From positions 1 to 59,603 of the forward strand of contig SCEG01000013.1 of NCBI GenBank assembly GCA_004102805.1: a DNA stretch of 59,603 nt, given 5' to 3'. The notes beneath the pieces are model-generated. The model saw only the letters and a list, made by a program, of their open reading frames with translations, ran no database searches and was not told the DNA's origin. The number at the start of each line of letters is the position of its first letter. Positions within the stretch are counted from its first letter, which is position 1. Positions 37,290-46,520 of this stretch are shown here, one piece after another. A program made the position numbers and the translations under genes. Source of the DNA: Muribaculaceae bacterium Isolate-002 (NCI). Lineage in GTDB: Bacteria; Bacteroidota; Bacteroidia; Bacteroidales; Muribaculaceae.

Positions 37290-38258
37290 ATGGGATTTTT
37301 TAAGAAATTATTCTCAAAAGAGAAAAAAGAGACGCTCGATAATGGTCTTGAGCGTACGAAACAAGGCCTTTTCGGCAAGCTTACTCGAGCGATTGCCGGG
37401 AAACAAAAGATAGATGATGAGATACTTGATAATCTGGAGGAGGTATTTATAACCTCTGACGTAGGCGTTGAGACCACTCTTAAAATTCTTGACCGTATAC
37501 AGCAGCGTGTGGCAAAGGATAAATATCTCGGCACTTCAGAGTTGAGTCGGTTGCTTTGCGAAGAGATTACTGATATGCTCACTGAAAATGATAATGATGA
37601 GCAACTGGACGATTTTCAAGTGCCGAAATCGCATCATCCGCATGTCATAATGGTTGTCGGAGTGAATGGAGTGGGTAAGACAACGACAATCGGTAAAATG
37701 GCTCATCAGTTCAAGTCTGCCGGAAATAAGGTGATGCTTGGTGCCGCAGATACATTCCGTGCAGCCGCGGTCGAGCAACTTGACATCTGGGGAGAAAGAG
37801 CCAATGTTCCCGTGGTGAAACAGAAACTTGGCGCAGATCCGGCGGCCGTAGCTTACGATACTCTTCAGTCGGCAGTTGCCAATGATGCAGATGTGGTGAT
37901 AATTGACACGGCCGGACGCCTACATAATAAGAAAGGCCTGATGGACGAGCTTACAAAAATCAAGAATGTCATGCAGAAAGTTGTTCCCGACGCTCCGCAT
38001 GAAGTGTTGCTGGTGCTTGACGGCTCTACAGGACAAAATGCTTTTGAGCAGGCTCGGCAGTTCGTTGCCGCGACTAAAGTAAACCAGCTTGCCATAACCA
38101 AACTTGATGGTACGGCAAAGGGCGGTGTCGTGATTGGCATCAGTGACCAATTTAAAATTCCGGTAAAATATATCGGACTCGGAGAGGGTATTACGGATTT
38201 GCAGGTCTTTGATAAAAAGGAATTCGTTCAGTCGCTTTTCGGTGATTCAGTAAAGTAA
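37290..38258 (+). CDS. ftsY: Signal recognition particle receptor FtsY
   Basis: At 322 residues it is the SRP GTPase that docks ribosome-SRP complexes at the membrane. The acidic A domain is nearly absent. NG domains: P-loop GVNGVGKTT (124-132), DTFRAAAVEQL, DTAGRLHNKKGLM and TKLDGTAKGG, ending in GLGEGITDLQVFDKKEFVQSLF, typical of FtsY. It is followed by rimO. Confidence 0.97.
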   Translation: MGFFKKLFSKEKKETLDNGLERTKQGLFGKLTRAIAGKQKIDDEILDNLEEVFITSDVGVETTLKILDRIQQRVAKDKYLGTSELSRLLCEEITDMLTENDNDEQLDDFQVPKSHHPHVIMVVGVNGVGKTTTIGKMAHQFKSAGNKVMLGAADTFRAAAVEQLDIWGERANVPVVKQKLGADPAAVAYDTLQSAVANDADVVIIDTAGRLHNKKGLMDELTKIKNVMQKVVPDAPHEVLLVLDGSTGQNAFEQARQFVAATKVNQLAITKLDGTAKGGVVIGISDQFKIPVKYIGLGEGITDLQVFDKKEFVQSLFGDSVK

Positions 38259-38331
38259 CTTTACACAAGCTGTCCAGATTATAATCGCTTATGGCAAAAA
38301 TGTGTTCGGATATAAGGACAAATCTATTGGT

Positions 38332-39630
38332 ATGACAAAAGTTGATATAGTAACCCTCGGATGTTCTAAAAATCTTGTAGACTCTGAACGTCTTGTGCAG
38401 CAATTTGCCGACAACGGTATAACTGTGCGCCATAATCCGGAAGATAGCGGAGAGGTCTCCCCTGTCGTTGTGATAAATACCTGCGGATTTATAGGTGACG
38501 CAAAGGAGGAGTCAATCAATACGATTCTGGAGTATGCGGCATTGAAATCAAGAGGCGAAGTCGACAAAATAATAGTCATGGGTTGTTTGTCAGAGCGCTA
38601 TAGAAATGAATTGCCTGTTGAAATTCCGGAAGTCGATGCCTGGTATGGAAAATTTGACTGGGTAAATCTAATCTCTGATTTAGTGGCAGAAAGTAAATCG
38701 TGTGTTGATTACAGACGCGTATTGTCTACACCTCCGCATTCGGCCTACCTTAAAATTGCCGAAGGATGTAACAGATTTTGCGCTTTTTGTGCAATCCCAC
38801 TTATAACCGGCCGGTTTAAGTCTCGTTCTGTCGAAAATATTGTTGAGGAGGTGGAGTCGTTGGTCGCAAAGGGCGTGAGTGAACTGAATATAATTGCCCA
38901 GGACTTGTCATCTTATGGTATTGATATCTATGGTGAGAAATCACTTGCCAGACTGATTACAGAGATAAGCAAAGTGGATGGTGTGAAGTGGATACGTCTC
39001 CATTATGCCTATCCTGCTGATTTTCCCTATGATATTCTGCCGGTGATGCGCGACAATCCAAAGGTGTGCAAATATCTTGATATAGCTCTGCAGCATATCT
39101 CTGACAATGTGCTTGCCAATATGCGACGTCATATCTCTGCCGATGAGACACGTGCACTTATACGGCGTATTCGTGAGGAAGTCCCCGGTGTGCATCTTCG
39201 CACCACATTGATGGTCGGCTTTCCGGGCGAAGGCGAGCGTGATTTCGAAGAATTGAAGGAATTTGTACGAGATATGCGCTTCGAACGCATGGGAGCATTC
39301 GCTTATTGTGAGGAAGATGACACATACGCTGCGAAAAATCTGCCCGATGTCATAGACGAAGATGTAAAGCAGATGCGGCTTGATGAAATCATGCGTATGC
39401 AGGAAGATATTTCTTTTGATATTCAGAAAGAAAAAATCGGCAAAATCTTTGAGGTCGTTGTCGACCGTGAAGACGAAGATTATTATGTGGCCAGAACAGA
39501 ATTTGATTCTCCTGAAGTCGACCCTGAGGTGCTTATCAGGAAGACATGTGCCTTGACTCCCGGCAATTATTATAGGGTGAAAATAGTTGAAGCATTGCCC
39601 TTTGAGTTAATTGCGGAACTTTGCCAATAA
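38332..39630 (+). CDS. rimO: Ribosomal protein uS12 methylthiotransferase
   Basis: At 432 residues from ATG 38332 (an in-frame ATG at 38302 is less likely). It is a radical-SAM enzyme that methylthiolates Asp of S12. The N-terminal UPF0004 domain (TLGCSKNLVDSE, NTCGFI, GCLSERY) holds the auxiliary cluster cysteines; the radical-SAM CNRFCAFCAIP is near residue 146; a C-terminal TRAM region ends the protein. It is followed at 4 bp by menF. Confidence 0.96.
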   Translation: MTKVDIVTLGCSKNLVDSERLVQQFADNGITVRHNPEDSGEVSPVVVINTCGFIGDAKEESINTILEYAALKSRGEVDKIIVMGCLSERYRNELPVEIPEVDAWYGKFDWVNLISDLVAESKSCVDYRRVLSTPPHSAYLKIAEGCNRFCAFCAIPLITGRFKSRSVENIVEEVESLVAKGVSELNIIAQDLSSYGIDIYGEKSLARLITEISKVDGVKWIRLHYAYPADFPYDILPVMRDNPKVCKYLDIALQHISDNVLANMRRHISADETRALIRRIREEVPGVHLRTTLMVGFPGEGERDFEELKEFVRDMRFERMGAFAYCEEDDTYAAKNLPDVIDEDVKQMRLDEIMRMQEDISFDIQKEKIGKIFEVVVDREDEDYYVARTEFDSPEVDPEVLIRKTCALTPGNYYRVKIVEALPFELIAELCQ

Positions 39631-39634
39631 GATT

Positions 39635-40699
39635 ATGGAAAAGCAGACTGATGCGGCTTCGCGTCTATTGTCATTGTTAAAGCGCGGAGTGACATTTGCG
39701 ATGTACTCTTTGCCCGGTCGGCATGATTTTGAATTTATTGTTGATGACGAAGCCTCAGATATTGTTTCTTCGCGAAAATTTACTGTCACGATGTGGGATG
39801 GACGTCGAGTGGATATCCTTGACAGAAATGTTCCGGATGCCGTAAACATAGCGCATGAACCGGCAGCAGTTCATAATCCGTATGGCGAAAGCACTTCATG
39901 GACTGAATATGAAACCGGAATAAACAAGGTTACCGGTTTGCTGAAATCGAAGTCTGGAAAGGTTGTGATATCACGACGTGTAATACTTGCGGATTGTAGG
40001 CTTGACTATGACATGATTGTCAAGTGTGCGTTTGATATGTTCGCAACATACGAGAAATCATTTCGTGCTGTATATTATACCCCGACAACGGGAGCGTGGT
40101 GTGTATGCTCTCCGGAATTACTTTTAAGTATTAATAAAGAATCAGGAGAACTTCACACCGTCGCCTTGGCCGGAACGCGGCGGACAGACTGTGGCGCTTC
40201 AGAGTGGGATAATAAGAATAAGCGGGAGCATTCGTATGTCGTGCGCTATATTTGTGATGTTATAGAATCGTTTGGGATAATTCCGGAACATGGAGCGGCA
40301 GAGACGGTGCCGGCCGGTAGCATCGAACATATATTGACTAAAATTTCAGGAAATGTGAATGGTGTTAATGGAAAAGTCGCGGCAGAAAAAATTGTTGCGG
40401 CGCTGCATCCGACGCCTGCAATCTGCGGATATCCTTTAGCATGGTCTAAAAAAATAATCAGCGAGGTTGAAAAACATGACAGGGAATGTTATGGCGGATA
40501 TATTGCAATGGAGGATGATGCGTATTTTATTGCGCATGTCAACCTTCGCAGTTTTGAGTTTTCTCCGGGATATTGTTGTTTCTGGGGTGGCGGCGGAATA
40601 ATGAGCGAGTCCTCTCCTACTGCCGAATGGGAGGAGGCGTCATTGAAAATTTCCACATCGCTCTCGTTTTTCAATAAAGAATTAGGGCTTGGCAGGTGA
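39635..40699 (+). CDS. menF: Isochorismate synthase
   Basis: It turns chorismate into isochorismate, the entry to menaquinone synthesis. At 354 residues from ATG 39635 it is shorter than E. coli MenF but has the chorismate-binding core: LAGTRRTD, KISGNVNGVNGK, LHPTPAICGYP and ECYGGYIAMEDD. The other men genes lie 1.3 kb away on the opposite strand. It is likely translated together with rimO. Confidence 0.92.
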   Translation: MEKQTDAASRLLSLLKRGVTFAMYSLPGRHDFEFIVDDEASDIVSSRKFTVTMWDGRRVDILDRNVPDAVNIAHEPAAVHNPYGESTSWTEYETGINKVTGLLKSKSGKVVISRRVILADCRLDYDMIVKCAFDMFATYEKSFRAVYYTPTTGAWCVCSPELLLSINKESGELHTVALAGTRRTDCGASEWDNKNKREHSYVVRYICDVIESFGIIPEHGAAETVPAGSIEHILTKISGNVNGVNGKVAAEKIVAALHPTPAICGYPLAWSKKIISEVEKHDRECYGGYIAMEDDAYFIAHVNLRSFEFSPGYCCFWGGGGIMSESSPTAEWEEASLKISTSLSFFNKELGLGR

Positions 40700-40735
40700 T
40701 AAAGCAATTCTTTGTTTATGAATTTATGATATTAG

Positions 40736-40777
40736 AAAGGAGGCCGACGATGAATTAATTCACTGTCGGTCTCCTTT
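40736..40777. terminator. Bidirectional terminator between menF and the candidate RNA
   Basis: A 13-bp stem (AAAGGAGGCCGAC / GTCGGTCTCCTTT, one G-U) with a 16-nt loop has T-rich flanks on both sides. It can end menF (plus) and the minus-strand RNA. Confidence 0.75.
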
Positions 40778-41010
40778 TATAAATTCCACACCAAAGGATG
40801 CGATGAAACTCCGAATAGACAGGATTTGAGTGCTCGCCGTCCTTTGTAATCCGCCTGGCATAAAGCATCCCTTTTCAGGGATTGGGGCCCGCCATCAGAC
40901 GACTAAGCTTGTCTCGGCATTTCATAATAATTTGAAGAGTTTCCCAATCTACTTTGATGTGGTATGTCAATGTTCAGTTTTATATAGTTGCCATCTCAGG
41001 CTTTTTTTCT
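40736..41010 (-). ncRNA. Candidate structured non-coding RNA, about 275 nt
   Basis: A near-consensus minus-strand promoter (41017-41047) and an intrinsic terminator (40736-40777) bound about 275 nt without a plausible reading frame. Inside, several helices are visible by eye: ATCCC/GGGAT hairpin (40867-40871 with 40878-40882), CAAAGGA plus GCGA (40792-40803) paired with TCGC plus TCCTTTG (40834-40846), and a GAC/GTC hairpin near 40900. Size and context are compatible with a 6S-like or other Bacteroidales housekeeping RNA, but I cannot assign a family. No tmRNA, SRP RNA or RNase P signature is present. Confidence 0.6.
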
Positions 41011-41016
41011 ATAACA

Positions 41017-41047
41017 CAAAGATAATGGTTATTGTTTTAATTTGCAA
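41017..41047 (-). promoter_or_regulatory. Promoter of the candidate RNA
   Basis: Minus-strand TTG (plus 41045-41047), exactly 20 bp, then TATCTTTG (plus 41017-41024). It fits the Bacteroidota consensus at both elements. Confidence 0.7.
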
Positions 41048-41189
41048 TTAAACTGCAACTTTTTTGTGTTTGTATTTTATGAAAAAGTTTAGAATTGCAT
41101 ATTTAGCTGTTTCCTCCTTAAATTTGGTTAAAAATTAAGCAAAATGTGAGTAGAAATCCGATAAATTATTAATTTACTGAAATATTTAT

Positions 41190-41197
41190 TATATTTG
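41190..41197 (+). promoter_or_regulatory. Promoter of the Crp/Fnr-type gene (-7 element)
   Basis: TATATTTG gives a start near 41203 and a leader of about 18 nt before ATG 41222. It rules out the in-frame ATG at 41195. Confidence 0.6.
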
Positions 41198-41221
41198 TGT
41201 TATAAAACATATTCTTATAGC

Positions 41222-41920
41222 ATGATTAAGAGCGCCCTTGAGAAAGTAATTAGTGAAGATCTGGCTGAAATCTGGTCGATTTTAACCAATGAAGAAAAGC
41301 ATCGTATCATTGATGCCTTTGAAATTCACAATTTTAAAAAGAACCAGATTATATATGCCGAGGGCGAAGCTCCGGAATATCTGTGGTGTCTCCTCAAAGG
41401 CAAGGTCAAGAAATTTAAGGAAGGTGTAGGCGGTCGGGCGCAGATTTTAAGACTTATTCGACCGGTGCAATATTTCGGTTATAGAGCATATTTCGCACAG
41501 GAACCATACGTATCAAGCGCCGGCGCATTTGAGGCTTCGACATTAGGCGCTGTCCCGATGGAGCTGGTTATGGATTTGATTCGCAACAACAACAATCTTG
41601 CCCTCTTCTTTATTAAAGAATTATCAAGAAATCTTGGAGGCTCTGATACCAAGATTGTCAATCTCACACAGAAGCATATTCGAGGCAGACTGGCCGAGGC
41701 ATTGATTGTGCTTAAAGATAATTATGGATATGAGGATGACAATTCGACTCTGAAAATCTATATGGCAAGAGAAGATCTTGCAAATCTATCGAATATGACG
41801 ACATCGAATGCCATACGCACCTTATCTGGTTTTGTCAATGAAAAGATAATAACAGTAGACGGCCGTCGGATACGCATTCTTAATGAGGCTATGCTGAAGA
41901 AAATCTCAAAATTCGGCTGA
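41222..41920 (+). CDS. Crp/Fnr-family transcriptional regulator
   Basis: At 232 residues from ATG 41222. The N-terminal cyclic-nucleotide-binding-type barrel covers about 25-140 (IIYAEGEAPEYLWCLLKGKV), followed by a dimer helix and a C-terminal Crp helix-turn-helix (REDLANLSNMTTSNAIRTLS). No Fe-S cysteine cluster of the FNR type is seen. Its targets are unknown; the adjacent men genes and candidate RNA are possible but unproven. Confidence 0.9.
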   Translation: MIKSALEKVISEDLAEIWSILTNEEKHRIIDAFEIHNFKKNQIIYAEGEAPEYLWCLLKGKVKKFKEGVGGRAQILRLIRPVQYFGYRAYFAQEPYVSSAGAFEASTLGAVPMELVMDLIRNNNNLALFFIKELSRNLGGSDTKIVNLTQKHIRGRLAEALIVLKDNYGYEDDNSTLKIYMAREDLANLSNMTTSNAIRTLSGFVNEKIITVDGRRIRILNEAMLKKISKFG

Positions 41921-41957
41921 TTCACATTTTTGGCTGCTGTAATTAGCCGCAATCCGA

Positions 41958-42956
41958 TTATATGAATTGTTGTCGAATTATTTTTCCTGTAGAGGTATAT
42001 TCGATATTCCTGACAATAATGCCGGCCGGACGTTCTGCCTTTGATTTTACGATGGTTCTTATATCTTCCAGCATCTTTTTTGCATTTTCAACCTCTTTTG
42101 ACAGGACAAGTACAGGCACTTCACCCCACTTGTCGTCACGGCATTTGGAAATATAATATTCCGTATCTTCAGGAATCAGTCGCTGTATCTGTTTTTCTAT
42201 TTCTTCGGGATACACTTTGATGCCGCCACTGTTTATCACATTGTCAAAGCGTCCAATCCAAACAAAATGTCGGTCATCGATAAGTCTTACGATATCGTTT
42301 GTTGTCAGGCTATGAAATGACCGGTTCTCCGAGTTTACTATCAGGCACCCTCTTGAATCAGTTATGAAACTTATATCCGGCATGGCTTCGTATATTTCGT
42401 CTGAAGATTCTCCTATTCTGCGTAATGCCACATGACTGCACGTCTCAGTCATCCCGTAAGATACGTATGCGTTGACTCCCGATGCAGTAATCCGGTGAGA
42501 CAGTTCGCGTGGCACTGCCGCTCCGCCGATAAGCACATGTTTCAATCGCTTTAAAATTCTTTGGTTATCAAGCAGGTGTTGCACTTGTGACGGAACTACG
42601 GCAATCAAATCAATGTTGCCGTATTCCTGACATACGGGAGTGTTGCCCGGTTTCTCAATCCAGAGTTGTGCGCCGGAAAGCATGGCTCTGACAATCATCA
42701 TCTTCCCGGCAATATAATCGGCCGACAGCGGGCAAAGCATTGATGATTTATCTGTTATATTGAAAAACCTGTTGGTGCTTATTGCAGATGTCACCATGTC
42801 AGCCTTAAGTAAGCGTATGGCTTTAGGAGCTCCGGTCGAGCCTGATGTGCGTGCGGTAATATAGAGGCTTTCATCAAGCCATTCATCAATGAACCTGTAG
42901 GTTTCAGGTGTGCAGTTGTGAATGCGCTCTAAAATTTTATCGCGTCGAAATTCCAT
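41958..42956 (-). CDS. menE: o-Succinylbenzoate-CoA ligase-like AMP-binding protein
   Basis: It activates o-succinylbenzoate for menaquinone ring closure. At 332 residues it is short (typical 360-450). The AMP-binding core is present: TARTSGSTGAPKAI P-loop, YGMTETCSH and the GRFDNVINSGGIKVYPEEIE hinge. It overlaps menC by 28 bp and is the last gene of menD-B-C-E. Confidence 0.93.
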   Translation of the reverse strand: MEFRRDKILERIHNCTPETYRFIDEWLDESLYITARTSGSTGAPKAIRLLKADMVTSAISTNRFFNITDKSSMLCPLSADYIAGKMMIVRAMLSGAQLWIEKPGNTPVCQEYGNIDLIAVVPSQVQHLLDNQRILKRLKHVLIGGAAVPRELSHRITASGVNAYVSYGMTETCSHVALRRIGESSDEIYEAMPDISFITDSRGCLIVNSENRSFHSLTTNDIVRLIDDRHFVWIGRFDNVINSGGIKVYPEEIEKQIQRLIPEDTEYYISKCRDDKWGEVPVLVLSKEVENAKKMLEDIRTIVKSKAERPAGIIVRNIEYTSTGKIIRQQFI

Positions 42957-43963
42957 ATATTATCCGTGTCTGATGTTAAACGTTCTCCCTCAAGTCGCAG
43001 CGGAGAGTCGATATTGTTTGAATACACCTGCCCTGTGCCGAGCCCTTGCGGCATCGATACGTTGTGAGTCGTAGTCCAGCGCGCGATTGCGTTCAGTCCG
43101 ATATTAGATTCCAATGCAGATGTCGCCCACCAACCGATGCCTCTGTTTTTTGCGAACTCAATCCATTGGTCAGATTCCTTGAAACCTCCGCATAGCGTAG
43201 GCTTTAATATAATGTATGACGGCTTAATTTCGTCTAAAATCGCGCACTTCTCGTCGTCGCTTTTTAATCCGATAAGCTCTTCGTCAAGAGCTATAGGGAT
43301 AGGACTTTCCCGACAAATCGCTGCTATGGATGAGATTTGTCCGGCTTTTATCGGCTGTTCAATGGAATGTATGATATACTTCGACAACCGTTCAAGTCGT
43401 GACATCGCATTCTCCGGAGTGAATGCACCATTGGCGTCAAGCCTGAGTTCCAATGAGTCGGGGCTGTAATGTTTGCGTATCGAGTGAAGTATGTCCAGCT
43501 CGTTTTCAAAATCTATTCCTCCGATTTTTAATTTCAGGCATCTGAATCCAAGATGCAGCTTTTTTGCTATTTCATCAAGCATGAATTGCTTGTCGCCCAT
43601 CCATATAAGTCCGTTGATACAAGTCGGAGGTATTTGGCCGGACATGAACGGCTGATGCTGTCCGCCATTGTTCAGGTCGGACAGCGCCGTCTCAATTCCC
43701 ATTCTTATCGCAGATGAAGGTATCGCATTTATGTCAATGTCGTTGATTGACGCGCAGCAGTCATCAAGAATATTGGTGAATTCAGGGGTGTCGTCGGCTG
43801 ACAACCCCCCGAACAGAGCGGCTTCACCCCAACCTTCTATGGTCGGATTTTGCGTATCATAAATTTTGATGAAATAGGTGTCTTTTTCATCAAGGATCTC
43901 TCGTGAAGTCCTCGACTGACGTATGAACCGGAGTGTGTATTTTGTCCAGACAGCTTTAAGCAT
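42929..43963 (-). CDS. menC: o-Succinylbenzoate synthase
   Basis: An enolase-superfamily dehydratase of 344 residues. Catalytic and metal-binding signatures are KLKIGG (Lys), RLDANGAF (Asp), SIEQPI (Glu), ALDEELIG (Asp) and ILKPTLCGG (Lys). It overlaps menB by one base and menE by 28. Confidence 0.95.
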   Translation of the reverse strand: MLKAVWTKYTLRFIRQSRTSREILDEKDTYFIKIYDTQNPTIEGWGEAALFGGLSADDTPEFTNILDDCCASINDIDINAIPSSAIRMGIETALSDLNNGGQHQPFMSGQIPPTCINGLIWMGDKQFMLDEIAKKLHLGFRCLKLKIGGIDFENELDILHSIRKHYSPDSLELRLDANGAFTPENAMSRLERLSKYIIHSIEQPIKAGQISSIAAICRESPIPIALDEELIGLKSDDEKCAILDEIKPSYIILKPTLCGGFKESDQWIEFAKNRGIGWWATSALESNIGLNAIARWTTTHNVSMPQGLGTGQVYSNNIDSPLRLEGERLTSDTDNIWNFDAIKF

Positions 43964-44790
43964 CAGCCGGGGAATTTAGTGAATTGGTCGAAATCGGGAT
44001 CTCTCTTTTCAAGAAACGCATTTTTCCCTTCCTGAGCTTCTGCCATCAAATAGTACATGAGCGTGGCGTCTCCTGCAAATTCCATAAGTCCGCGTTGTCC
44101 ATCGAGTTCCGCATTGAGCCCTCGCTTAATCATGCGTATCGCCATCGGCGACCGCTGTAATATTGTCTCGCACCATTCCACTGTAGTCTCTTCAAGTTTG
44201 TCAAATGGCACGACATGATTCACCATACCCATTTCAAGCGCTTCTGCCGCTGTATACTGTTTGCATAGGAACCATATCTCACGGGCTTTTTTCTGTCCGA
44301 CGCAACGCGCCAGGTAGCTTGAACCGAAACCGGCATCGAAACTTCCTACTTTTGGACCGGTTTGTCCAAACCGCGCATTTTCTGAAGCAATTGTAAGGTC
44401 GCATACCACCTGCAGCACATTGCCGCCGCCGATTGAATAACCGTTGACCATTGCTATTACCGGTTTGGGTATTGATCGTATCGCCTTGTGCAGATCAAGG
44501 ACATTCAGGCGAGGCACGCCATTGCTGTCGATATATCCCCCGACACCTTTTACATTCTGGTCGCCACCGGAGCAAAACGCTTTGTCGCCGGCTCCGGTAA
44601 GAATTATTACGCCGATTTCGGGAGATTCCCGACAATATGCCATGGCATCAAGCATTTCCATATTGGTCTGTGGGCGGAATGCATTATAGACATGAGGGCG
44701 ATTTATTGTTATTTTGGCGATTTTGCCGTATTGTTCAAACAGTATATCCTCGTACTGTTTGATAGGTTCCCATATAATCTCTTTATTCAT
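43963..44790 (-). CDS. menB: 1,4-Dihydroxy-2-naphthoyl-CoA synthase
   Basis: A crotonase-fold enzyme of 275 residues that closes the naphthoate ring. Signatures are [29 protein letters not shown], and [20 protein letters not shown], ending [14 protein letters not shown] as in typical MenB. It overlaps menD by 4 bp, implying coupled translation. Confidence 0.97.
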   Translation of the reverse strand: MNKEIIWEPIKQYEDILFEQYGKIAKITINRPHVYNAFRPQTNMEMLDAMAYCRESPEIGVIILTGAGDKAFCSGGDQNVKGVGGYIDSNGVPRLNVLDLHKAIRSIPKPVIAMVNGYSIGGGNVLQVVCDLTIASENARFGQTGPKVGSFDAGFGSSYLARCVGQKKAREIWFLCKQYTAAEALEMGMVNHVVPFDKLEETTVEWCETILQRSPMAIRMIKRGLNAELDGQRGLMEFAGDATLMYYLMAEAQEGKNAFLEKRDPDFDQFTKFPG

Positions 44791-46454
44791 AATCGGTTGT
44801 TTATCTCTTTAATTATGTTTCCGTATATTTTGCTGTTTCCAATTGAGGTTTTGATAATCAATAGCGTGGAGCGGTCATTTTTAATAAAGAAAGCACCTAA
44901 AACCGATTCCAGCTCTTTCTTGTTTTGTGCCTCGAAATAATCCATATTCACAGATTTCGCAACATCCTTCCATTTTATGTCAGGTATATTGCATAACATC
45001 TCTTCCCGCTTCTCATAGTTACGTGTGGCTTTTGTCAGCCTGAATATCTCGCCGCCTTCATTGGCAATGACAATCATTTTGAACTTCGGGGACAATTGTC
45101 CGGAGTATAACGCTGATATGTCGTAGAGTGCGCTCATGTCCCCGGAGATGAGCAATGTGGGCGTATCTGACACCGATGAATATCCTATAGCTGTAGAAGT
45201 CGAACCGTCTATGCCGTTTACCCCCCGGTTGCAATACAATCGATGTCTGTTTGCTCCGGTTAATGACAAATACCGTATTGACATTCCATTTGAACATTGG
45301 ATTGTATAACTATCCGGTATCTGTTTAATAATCACGTTTATAGCGGCAATGTCACTCCAGGGAGCCTCGGCAAGCAGATTTGACTTAATGACGTCCGCTT
45401 TTCGATTCAGCACCATCCAGACGCGGTTGAATATATCAACATTCGTTTTATCAGCGTTGTCGGCAATATGTTTTAAGAATGTCTTTTCATCGGCGATAAT
45501 GGTTCTTTCGAGATGAAAATATGTATTTTCCGGCTCTGGCTTGTCATTTACGCGCCAATGCGCATAGTCATCAATACTCCTCAGCCATTCCTTAAACCGG
45601 CGGCTTATAGGAGATGTTTTGCCCAAAGTTATTACCAGCTCCGGATTAAAAACATCGGGATGTGCTTTTATGTGATCTATCAGTGATTCTATATCTGTTA
45701 TGACATTTGGAATGTTGCAGTTGCTTACAATGTCAGCCACAACCACAATGTTGGGCAGTCCGGCGACATGCTCGACCAGCTGTATCATTTCGCTGTCAAA
45801 CGGCATTTGCCCTAAAAATATAAGCGTTTTTTTTAAGGCAATTTCTGATTTCTGGAATGATGACATGCTCAGTGTCGAATGTGGTATATGTAGCCTTGAA
45901 AATTCGGTTTCATAATCAGCACATTGATAATCCATCGCTTCATTCCCTTCCTCAAGATGCAGATTGATATGTATCGGTCCTTTTCTCGGAGACAATGCAA
46001 ATGATATGATATCACTTATCTTATCGAAATCATTCTTACTGCAAGGCCTTGTGGCATCAATATCAATCGACATTTTTACGATGTTGTCAAGTGCATGAAA
46101 CTGATGTATCGTCTGTCCGTCATTTAAGTCAATTATGTCAACCGGCCGGTCTGCGGTAATTATAATCATCGGAACGCCACGATAATAAGCCTCTGCTATA
46201 GCCGGAGCATAATTCAACATGGCAGTTCCCGATGTGCAAATAAGAGCTGTGGGTTGAGCGGTGCAGTCGCTTATCCCGAGAGCCGAGAATGCAGCTACGC
46301 GTTCATCAACAATCATACGCACATTGAGTTGCGGATGACCTGATGCGGATCTCACCATTCGCAACGAACGTGACCCCGACGAAGCTATGACATGTCTAAC
46401 CCCCGAGCCATACAGTATTTTAGCAATAATATCGGTCGATTCCTCAAATTTCAT
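44787..46454 (-). CDS. menD: SEPHCHC synthase (MenD)
   Basis: A ThDP enzyme of 555 residues that joins isochorismate and 2-oxoglutarate. N-terminal ThDP-binding [52 protein letters not shown] and [12 protein letters not shown] are MenD marks. It is the first gene of the men operon; its promoter lies immediately upstream with almost no leader. Confidence 0.96.
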   Translation of the reverse strand: MKFEESTDIIAKILYGSGVRHVIASSGSRSLRMVRSASGHPQLNVRMIVDERVAAFSALGISDCTAQPTALICTSGTAMLNYAPAIAEAYYRGVPMIIITADRPVDIIDLNDGQTIHQFHALDNIVKMSIDIDATRPCSKNDFDKISDIISFALSPRKGPIHINLHLEEGNEAMDYQCADYETEFSRLHIPHSTLSMSSFQKSEIALKKTLIFLGQMPFDSEMIQLVEHVAGLPNIVVVADIVSNCNIPNVITDIESLIDHIKAHPDVFNPELVITLGKTSPISRRFKEWLRSIDDYAHWRVNDKPEPENTYFHLERTIIADEKTFLKHIADNADKTNVDIFNRVWMVLNRKADVIKSNLLAEAPWSDIAAINVIIKQIPDSYTIQCSNGMSIRYLSLTGANRHRLYCNRGVNGIDGSTSTAIGYSSVSDTPTLLISGDMSALYDISALYSGQLSPKFKMIVIANEGGEIFRLTKATRNYEKREEMLCNIPDIKWKDVAKSVNMDYFEAQNKKELESVLGAFFIKNDRSTLLIIKTSIGNSKIYGNIIKEINNRL

Positions 46455-46459
46455 ATATG

Positions 46460-46467
46460 CAAAATTA
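46460..46467 (-). promoter_or_regulatory. menD promoter, nearly leaderless
   Basis: TAATTTTG on the minus strand lies 5 bp before the menD ATG, so the transcript start would fall on or next to the start codon. Confidence 0.45.
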
Positions 46468-46489
46468 GTAATAATTGGGGATAAATTAT

Positions 46490-46497
46490 TACTTTTG
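46490..46497 (+). promoter_or_regulatory. Promoter of the Omp85-type gene (-7 element)
   Basis: TACTTTTG matches TAnnTTTG about 23 bp before ATG 46521. It diverges from the menD promoter. Confidence 0.5.
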
Positions 46498-46520
46498 TGC
46501 CATCTTTTGCAATCATCACG

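Noticed and set aside
40780..41000. A protein-coding reading of the candidate RNA region (plus-strand 73-residue frame)
   Set aside because: The frame starts inside the structured part, has no promoter on that strand and an unnatural composition; a promoter and terminator fit the minus-strand RNA better.
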